Below, piece after piece: positions 1 to 4,102 of a stretch of 5,280 nucleotides of DNA. Within the stretch, counting starts at the first letter, position 1. Every line of letters starts with the position of its first letter. Source of the DNA: Acidimicrobiaceae bacterium (GTDB lineage: Bacteria > Actinomycetota > Acidimicrobiia > Acidimicrobiales > MedAcidi-G1); NCBI GenBank assembly GCA_002727895.1, contig PBUO01000044.1, forward strand, positions 5,118 to 10,397. The letters run 5' to 3'. A program made the translations under genes and the position numbers. The notes beneath the pieces are model-generated. The model ran no database searches, was not told where the DNA came from, and saw only the letters and a list, made by a program, of their open reading frames with translations.

Positions 1-467
1 ATGACCTGGTAGAACCACTTCGTCGACAGGTCCCGCTCCGGCGGGATCATGCCGCCCTCGCCGGAGCACGTCGCCGAGCCGGCCATCGAGGCGCCCTTGG
101 CCAGAGCCTGCTTGGCCTCGATGGACAGGGCACCGAAGCTCATGCCGGTGATGTAGACCGGGATGTCCAGCTCCATCGGCTTGGCGGCGAAGCGCCCACC
201 GATGGTGGTCTTAGTCTCGCACTTCTCGCGGTAGCCCTCGATCACGAAACGGGTCAGCGTTCCGGGCAGGAACACCAGCTCATCCCAGTGCGGGATCTTC
301 TTGAACAGCGAGAACCCTCGCATCCGGTACCGGCCGAGCTCCGACTTGACGTGGATGTCGTTGATGACCTCCGGCGTGAAGATCTTGCTCTTGCCGATGA
401 CGTCGGTCGCCGCGTTGGTGTCCACGGCGGGCGTGTCCACGCCCTTGATGTCGTTCGCTTCAGGCAT
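1..467 (-). CDS. glxD: FMN-binding glutamate synthase-like subunit (MgsC/GlxD type), N-terminal 155 residues
   Basis: This is the start of a protein of the glutamate synthase central/FMN family, equivalent to MgsC of N-methylglutamate synthase (GlxD in rhizobia). The family binds FMN and an iron-sulfur cluster and performs the reductive transfer of the amide-derived or amine nitrogen onto 2-oxoglutarate. The gene runs off the left edge after 155 codons; relatives are roughly 440 residues, so about two thirds is missing. Visible hallmarks are GMSFGALS at residues 108-115, followed by an AK.AL..GA..AG stretch and SGEGG at 135-139, the FMN-barrel entry typical of glutamate synthases. The start is the ATG at 467, chosen because a perfect AGGAGG lies 7 bases upstream and overlaps the stop of the preceding gene, with only 11 bases between the genes. 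This implies translational coupling in one operon. The family call is firm. Whether it serves N-methylglutamate or ordinary glutamate synthesis is inferred from context. Confidence 0.9.
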   Translation of the reverse strand, partial: MPEANDIKGVDTPAVDTNAATDVIGKSKIFTPEVINDIHVKSELGRYRMRGFSLFKKIPHWDELVFLPGTLTRFVIEGYREKCETKTTIGGRFAAKPMELDIPVYITGMSFGALSIEAKQALAKGASMAGSATCSGEGGMIPPERDLSTKWFYQV

Positions 468-474
468 CGTCGTC

Positions 475-480
475 CCTCCT
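475..480 (-). promoter_or_regulatory. Ribosome binding site of the FMN subunit gene
   Basis: A perfect AGGAGG on the minus strand lies 7 bases before the ATG at 467. It overlaps the TAG stop of the GXGXG gene (479-481), so ribosomes ending the upstream gene sit on this site. This decides the start of the downstream gene and suggests translational coupling. Confidence 0.8.
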
Positions 481-1261
481 AGAGCACGAGCTTGCGCTCG
501 GACGGCTCCAGCGCGTCGTAGTTGTGGAGCACCTTGCCGCACTCGAACTTCTGCAGTTCCGGCGGGGTGCCCAGGTCGTAGATGTCGAACTTGCGGTTGA
601 TGAACTCGTGGTCCTCGTCGGTCATCTCGCCGGGCACGCAGTCGACGCCGAGCGAGGCGATCTTGCCGCCGACGTAGATCACGCCGTCGTACATCGAGTC
701 GCCCAGGCCATCGTTGACGTCCCCGCAGATGATCTGACGACCACGCTGCATCATGAAGCCGGTGTTGATGCCGGCGCTGCCCAGGGCGATGATCGTCCCG
801 CCCTTCTGGTCGATGCCGGTCCGGGCGCCGACGTTGCCCTTGATGACCAGGTCGCCACCACGCAGGGCGGCGCCGGTCAGTGAGCCGGCGGGGCCCTCGA
901 CCACCACCGAGCCGGACATCATGTTCTCGCCCAGCGACCAGCCGACCCGACCGTTGATCTGGACCTCCGGGCCGTCGATCAGGCCGCAGGCGTACCAGCC
1001 GGGGCTGCCCTCGAACGTGATGTTGCAGCGCTTGAGGATGCCCACGCCCAGCGAGTGCTTGGAGCCGGGGTTGACGATGGTGACGTTGTTGACACCCTCG
1101 TCGTAGACGATCCGCTTGAGTTCCAGGTTGATCTTCCTGGTGGTCAGGTCGGTGGCGTCGATGACCGCGCTATCGCCATCGATCTCCGCCGTCATGGGCG
1201 GCTCGGGGTCCGGCTCGACCAGGCCCCGGGCGTCGTAGACGACGCCGCTCTTCGTGTTCAT
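479..1261 (-). CDS. glxC: GXGXG-domain protein, glutamate synthase C-terminal-like subunit (MgsB/GlxC type)
   Basis: A 260-residue protein made mostly of the right-handed beta-helix found at the C-terminus of glutamate synthase large subunits (GXGXG domain). It occurs here as a separate subunit, as in MgsB of N-methylglutamate synthase and GlxC. In glutamate synthase this domain is structural and connects the amidotransferase and FMN domains. The glycine-rich repeat region spans roughly residues 93-205, with repeated units such as GRVGWSLGENMMSG (104-117), GSLTGAALRGGDLVIKG (126-142) and GDSMYDGVIYVGGKI (187-201). About the first 40 residues are acidic and variable, and the last 35 form a charged tail. 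The ATG at 1261 overlaps the TGA of the amidotransferase gene (ATGA), a standard operon junction, so a longer upstream reading of the same frame is rejected. Length is slightly above the roughly 230 residues I recall for the family. There is no catalytic residue to check. Confidence 0.92.
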   Translation of the reverse strand: MNTKSGVVYDARGLVEPDPEPPMTAEIDGDSAVIDATDLTTRKINLELKRIVYDEGVNNVTIVNPGSKHSLGVGILKRCNITFEGSPGWYACGLIDGPEVQINGRVGWSLGENMMSGSVVVEGPAGSLTGAALRGGDLVIKGNVGARTGIDQKGGTIIALGSAGINTGFMMQRGRQIICGDVNDGLGDSMYDGVIYVGGKIASLGVDCVPGEMTDEDHEFINRKFDIYDLGTPPELQKFECGKVLHNYDALEPSERKLVL

Positions 1262-2190
1262 ACCTGCCACGTCAGGACCTCCCTCTCGAACGGATCGCGG
1301 CTCTCGACCTCGCGACCCATCAGGGCCCGGATGGCCATCTCCTCGGACGCCATCACCACCAGATCGTCGGTCTCCATCAGCACGAGTGGCTTGGCGGCCA
1401 TCTCGTCCTTGGCGACGCCCAGCTCGCTCCCGGTAGCCACCAGGTAGGTGAACACGCCGTCGAAGTCGTCGAGGCTGTGCTTCATGGCCGTCTCCAGCGA
1501 GAGGCCGTTCTCCAGCTGCTGGGCCAGGTACACGGCGATGATCTCCGAGTCGCACTCCGACTGGAAGCGATGGCCCATCCGCTCGAGCCGGCGACGCCAC
1601 ACGTGGTAGTTGGTGAGCTGGCCGTTGTGGACGACCGACACGTCGGCGAACGGGTAGGCCCAGTAGGGGTGGGCGCTGGCCAGGTCCACGTCGGACTCGG
1701 TTGCCATGCGCACGTGGCCGATGCCGTGGGTGCCCTTGAGGCTGCCCAGTTGGTACTGCTCGTGGACCGTCTCGGCGTCACCGAGGTCCTTGACGATCTC
1801 CAGGGAGTTGCCTAGCGACAGCACCTCGCAGCCGTCGATGTCCTCGAGGTAGTCGGCCAGCGGCTTCAGGTCGCCGCCGTAGCGGACGGTGGCCCGGAAG
1901 GCGTAGCCACCGCTCTCGCTCTGGATCGTCGCTAGGTCGGCCCCGATCTTGGCCAGACGGGCCTCGACCTCGGCCCGGTTGCGCTCCAACTTCTCGTCCA
2001 TGCCGAAGCCACCCATGTTGTTGGGTTCGGCGAGCATGAACCGCACGACGACTAGGTCGTCGGGCTGCCCGTACATGGCGTAGCCGGTGCTGTCTGGGCC
2101 CCGGTGCTTCATGGACTGGAGCATCGCGGTGAGCTCGGCGCCGATGTCGGCGGAGCCGTCACGATGGATTATGCCGGCGATGCCGCACAT
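1258..2190 (-). CDS. glxB: Stand-alone class II glutamine amidotransferase subunit (MgsA/GlxB type)
   Basis: A 310-residue N-terminal-nucleophile glutamine amidotransferase with no attached synthase domain, matching MgsA of N-methylglutamate synthase and GlxB. It would hydrolyse the side-chain amide of glutamine or gamma-glutamylmethylamide and pass the released ammonia or methylamine to the FMN subunit. The sequence begins MCGIAGI, so removal of Met1 exposes the catalytic Cys2. Further active-site motifs are KHRGPDSTG at 28-36, GHVRMAT at 158-164 (substrate-binding Arg161), HNGQLTN at 188-194 (oxyanion-hole Asn/Gly) and ECDSEII at 212-218. The segment of about 60-155 is longer than in purF- or glmS-type domains, as expected for the glutamate synthase branch. 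The ATG at 2190 is fixed by the required MC start and by AGGGAG 7 bases upstream. The stop overlaps the next gene by 4 bases. A 229-base spacer separates it from the ligase gene. Which amide it uses cannot be read from sequence. Confidence 0.93.
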   Translation of the reverse strand: MCGIAGIIHRDGSADIGAELTAMLQSMKHRGPDSTGYAMYGQPDDLVVVRFMLAEPNNMGGFGMDEKLERNRAEVEARLAKIGADLATIQSESGGYAFRATVRYGGDLKPLADYLEDIDGCEVLSLGNSLEIVKDLGDAETVHEQYQLGSLKGTHGIGHVRMATESDVDLASAHPYWAYPFADVSVVHNGQLTNYHVWRRRLERMGHRFQSECDSEIIAVYLAQQLENGLSLETAMKHSLDDFDGVFTYLVATGSELGVAKDEMAAKPLVLMETDDLVVMASEEMAIRALMGREVESRDPFEREVLTWQV

Positions 2191-2197
2191 GTCGTAT

Positions 2198-2203
2198 CTC
2201 CCT
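2198..2203 (-). promoter_or_regulatory. Ribosome binding site of the amidotransferase gene
   Basis: AGGGAG on the minus strand, 7 bases before the ATG at 2190. It confirms the start that places the catalytic Cys at residue 2. Confidence 0.65.
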
Positions 2204-2235
2204 CACTCTCTCCCCCAGGGTGTCCCCGGGGATTC

Positions 2236-2262
2236 CTTCGAGATTCGCTTGCTTCGAGATTC
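2236..2262. repeat. 11-base direct repeat, two copies at 16-base spacing
   Basis: CTTCGAGATTC occurs at 2236-2246 and again, identically, at 2252-2262, separated by GCTTG. The pair lies 46-72 bases upstream of the amidotransferase start, where an activator or repressor could bind as a tandem. A 16-base start-to-start distance is about 1.5 helical turns. Function is unknown. It may also be a chance duplication in non-coding DNA. Confidence 0.5.
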
Positions 2263-2319
2263 CAGTGGGACCTCGCTCAAGGACCCTGGTCGCTCCGTGT
2301 GCTAGGCGCCGGAACCGGC

Positions 2320-2358
2320 GGCCGGGTCGTGGAATGGGTGGGACCCCACGACCCGGCC
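2320..2358 (-). terminator. Strong GC-rich hairpin after the ligase gene, possible U-less terminator or processing site
   Basis: GGCCGGGTCGTGG (2320-2332) and CCACGACCCGGCC (2346-2358) form a perfect 13-base-pair stem with a 13-base loop. The loop could add a small GGT/ACC inner stem. It begins 61 bases after the ligase stop in the ligase transcript. No U-run follows on either strand, so it is not a classical intrinsic terminator. U-less hairpins have been proposed as terminators in actinobacteria, and such a stem could equally stabilise the 3' end of the ligase mRNA. The stem is certain from the sequence; its role is inferred. Confidence 0.55.
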
Positions 2359-2419
2359 ACCAGACCGGTGACGCGACTCCAAGGGGTCGGAGCCTGGGGA
2401 CGGGCCCTCTAGCTGTGGT

Positions 2420-3829
2420 CTAGGGCAGGATGTCCAGGTACTCCTCGACGTCCCAGTCGGTCACGGTGGCCATGAATCGCTCCCACTCGTCGCGCTTGTA
2501 GTGCTCGAACACCATGAACATCTCGCCCGGCAGGGCGCTCTTGACCACCTCGTCCTCTCGCAGGGCGTCCAGCGCCTCGCCGAGCGACAAGGGGATCTTC
2601 TTGACGTCCTTGCCGGCCTCCATGGCCTCGTAGATGTTGCGCTCCTCGGGCGGGCCCGGATCCAGGTCCCGGTCCAGTCCGTCTTCCATGGACTTGAGGA
2701 GGGCAGCAAACGAGAGGTACGGGTTCACTGCTGAGTCCACCGAGCGGTACTCGAAGCGGCCCGGAGCGCTGATGCGCAGCGCGGTGGTGCGGTTCTGGAA
2801 GCCCCAGTCGGCGAAGACGGGCGCCCAGAATCCGGTGTCCCAGAGGCGACGGTAGGAGTTGACGGTCGGTGAGCTCAGACAGGTGAGCGCCCGGAGGTGC
2901 TCCATGATCCCGCCGATCGCCTTCATGCCGACTGCACCGGGGATCTGAGGGTTGTCACCTTCGGGCAAAAACTTGTTTTCGCCACCCTCGTCGGGTTCAC
3001 CGGTCCACAGGGAGATGTTGTGGTGGCAGCCGTTGGCTGACACACCCATGAACGGCTTGGGCATGAAGCAGGGGAAGGCACCCATCTCCCGGCCGACCTG
3101 CTTGCAGATCTGCCGGTAGGTGGTCAGGCGATCGGCGGTCAGGTCGGCCCGATCGAAGTTGAAGTTGAGCTCGAGCTGGCCCGGGGCGTCCTCGTGGTCG
3201 CCCTGGATCATGTCCAGGCCCATCGCCTGGCTGTACTCGACCACCTTGTGGATGAGCGGCTGCAGCTCGGCGAACTGGTCGATGTGGTAGCAGTTCGGCT
3301 TGGTCATCCCCTCGACGGTGGGCTTGCCGTTCTCGTCGGCCTTCAGCCACATCATCTCGGGCTCGGTCCCAGCGCGCAGGTGGAGGCCGAACTTCTCCTC
3401 GAATGCACTGTGGATCCGCTTCAGGTTTCCCCGGCAGTCCGACGTGAGGAACATGCCACCGTCGACCTCTTCCTCACGACCCCTGAACAGGGTGCAGAAC
3501 ACTCGGGCCGTCTTCGGGTCCCAAGGCAGCGGCATGAAGGTCTCGGGCTCGGCGACGCCGACCAACTCGCGGGCCTCTGGGCCGTAGCCGATGTACTCGC
3601 CGTGGCGGTCGATGAACAGGTTGGCCGTCGATCCGTAGACCAACTGGAAGCCCTTGTTGGCAATGGTCCCAAAGTGCTTCGCGGGGATGCCCTTGCCCAT
3701 GATCCGCCCGGTGACGGACACGAACTGGCAGTACAGGTACTGGATGCCCTCGGCCTCGATGCGCTTCTGGACCTCGGCGACCTGCTCGGCCCGCCCCTCT
3801 GCCTCGATGAAAGCCTGAATGTCGGTCAT
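2420..3829 (-). CDS. glnT: Type III glutamine synthetase-like ligase, probable gamma-glutamylmethylamide synthetase
   Basis: A 469-residue glutamine synthetase-superfamily enzyme of the GlnT/GmaS type: ATP-dependent joining of an amine to the gamma-carboxyl of glutamate. In the methylamine pathway the product is gamma-glutamylmethylamide. Beta-grasp domain is roughly residues 25-105, catalytic domain 125-450. Metal and glutamate ligands visible: Glu156 and Glu158 in GTEPEMMW, Glu213 and Glu220 in HEDAPGQLELNF, His269 in NGCHHNISLW, Arg347 in NRTTALRI, Glu360 and Arg362 in RFEYRSVD followed by NPYLSFAALL. By hand alignment to E. coli GlnA, ammonium-site Asp50 is Tyr65, flap Glu327 is Trp335 and ATP-contacting His271 is Asn271. 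There is no adenylylation-type Tyr motif that I can identify. The ATG at 3829 is preferred; the frame stays open for 40 more codons, but that extension crosses the likely promoter and has no family resemblance. It lies upstream of the mgsABC-like genes, supporting GmaS. Amine specificity is inferred. Confidence 0.9.
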   Translation of the reverse strand: MTDIQAFIEAEGRAEQVAEVQKRIEAEGIQYLYCQFVSVTGRIMGKGIPAKHFGTIANKGFQLVYGSTANLFIDRHGEYIGYGPEARELVGVAEPETFMPLPWDPKTARVFCTLFRGREEEVDGGMFLTSDCRGNLKRIHSAFEEKFGLHLRAGTEPEMMWLKADENGKPTVEGMTKPNCYHIDQFAELQPLIHKVVEYSQAMGLDMIQGDHEDAPGQLELNFNFDRADLTADRLTTYRQICKQVGREMGAFPCFMPKPFMGVSANGCHHNISLWTGEPDEGGENKFLPEGDNPQIPGAVGMKAIGGIMEHLRALTCLSSPTVNSYRRLWDTGFWAPVFADWGFQNRTTALRISAPGRFEYRSVDSAVNPYLSFAALLKSMEDGLDRDLDPGPPEERNIYEAMEAGKDVKKIPLSLGEALDALREDEVVKSALPGEMFMVFEHYKRDEWERFMATVTDWDVEEYLDILP

Positions 3830-3848
3830 GGTTCCCCTGGTTCCCCCC
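3830..3848 (-). promoter_or_regulatory. Ribosome-binding region of the ligase gene with duplicated GGGGAACC
   Basis: Reading the minus strand, GGGGAACC occurs twice 10 bases apart directly before the ATG at 3829. The nearer AGGGG is only 4 bases from the start and the farther G-run is 13-14 bases away, so neither has the ideal spacing. A small GCGCC/GGCGC hairpin (3850-3865) sits just upstream in the leader. This is the weakest-looking ribosome site of the operon. Confidence 0.4.
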
Positions 3849-3939
3849 TGCGCCCTCGTCGGCGCTTTCTCGCGACCTAGTGCAGCTGCCGGACCCGGGG
3901 AGGGGCCTGTGTCCGTGGTCACGTTTCCCGGACCGGCGC

Positions 3940-3948
3940 ACCATACCA
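3940..3948 (-). promoter_or_regulatory. Likely extended -10 promoter of the ligase operon
   Basis: On the minus strand, TGG-TATGGT (3948-3940) is an extended -10 element. The 18-base-spaced upstream hexamer CTGGCA is a modest match to TTGACA. Transcription would begin near 3933 and give a leader of about 100 bases. The promoter sits in the only AT-richer patch of the divergent region, between the two gene starts. This is prediction from pattern only. Confidence 0.45.
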
Positions 3949-3959
3949 ATCAAGTACAC

Positions 3960-3972
3960 TCACTGCCAGTGA
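3960..3972. promoter_or_regulatory. Perfect 13-base dyad overlapping the -35 of the ligase promoter, operator candidate
   Basis: TCACTG-C-CAGTGA is a perfect inverted repeat with a one-base centre. It coincides with the -35 position of the minus-strand promoter, where a dimeric regulator would either block polymerase or touch it. I cannot name the regulator family. No regulator gene is visible in the window. Confidence 0.45.
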
Positions 3973-3977
3973 AATCT

Positions 3978-3991
3978 TCCACCTGAGTGGA
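3978..3991. promoter_or_regulatory. Second dyad in the divergent region, TCCAC-N4-GTGGA
   Basis: TCCAC (3978-3982) and GTGGA (3987-3991) form an inverted repeat with a 4-base centre, 5 bases from the first dyad. Both dyads share CAC...GTG outer halves, so they may be two sites for one protein. The octamer ACCAATCA (3945-3952) also recurs inverted as TGATTGGT (4011-4018), flanking both dyads. No clear promoter for the rightward gene was found; CATGAT at 4053-4058 is a weak -10 candidate. Confidence 0.35.
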
Positions 3992-4084
3992 TGATCTCCA
4001 CACATAGGGGTGATTGGTGGCGAACCCGCTGTTCAGACACCATTTCCGGTGCCATGATCGACGGGGAATCCAGCCGAGGGGGCC

Positions 4085-4092
4085 GGGGGGAG
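4085..4092 (+). promoter_or_regulatory. Ribosome binding site of the DUF1989 gene
   Basis: GGGGGGAG ends 10 bases before the ATG at 4103, an acceptable spacing. An in-frame TGA at 4055-4057 with no start codon between it and 4103 excludes a longer protein. Confidence 0.55.
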
Positions 4093-4102
4093 AGCGAGAC
4101 GC

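Larger units (their letters stand above)
2191..2419 (-). other. Non-coding spacer between ligase and amidotransferase genes
   Basis: This 229-base gap is out of place in an operon whose other junctions are -4 and +11 bases. I see no convincing gene in it. It holds a long perfect hairpin (2320-2358), a short GCCGG-AA-CCGGC dyad next to it (2308-2319), an 11-base direct repeat (2236-2246 and 2252-2262), and a 10-base palindrome TCCCCGGGGA (2223-2232) close to the amidotransferase ribosome site. I found no good -35/-10 pair and no riboswitch class I recognise. It could be a termination or RNA-processing zone that sets different levels of ligase and synthase, or a second promoter region. Confidence 0.6.

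Noticed and set aside
1262..1600. A longer reading of the GXGXG gene into the amidotransferase gene
   Set aside because: The extension lies wholly inside the amidotransferase coding region in another frame and is Arg/Gly-rich; the ATGA overlap gives a natural start at 1261.
2087..2423. Short plus-strand open frames running through the 229-base spacer
   Set aside because: They begin inside the antisense of the amidotransferase gene, have no ribosome site, and give compositions like random GC-rich DNA.
3194..3880. A 228-codon plus-strand frame opposite the ligase
   Set aside because: Leu/Val/Asp/Gly-rich antisense shadow with no motif, no ribosome site, and fully covered by the ligase gene.
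3830..3949. A 40-codon N-terminal extension of the ligase from a TTG start
   Set aside because: It has no ribosome site, crosses the probable promoter and leader, and is not similar to the family N-terminus; MTDIQAF at 3829 fits better.
3830..4102. A known riboswitch (glycine, guanidine or SAM type) ahead of the divergent genes
   Set aside because: I could not match any conserved aptamer core by eye; the symmetric elements look like DNA operator sites more than RNA folds.
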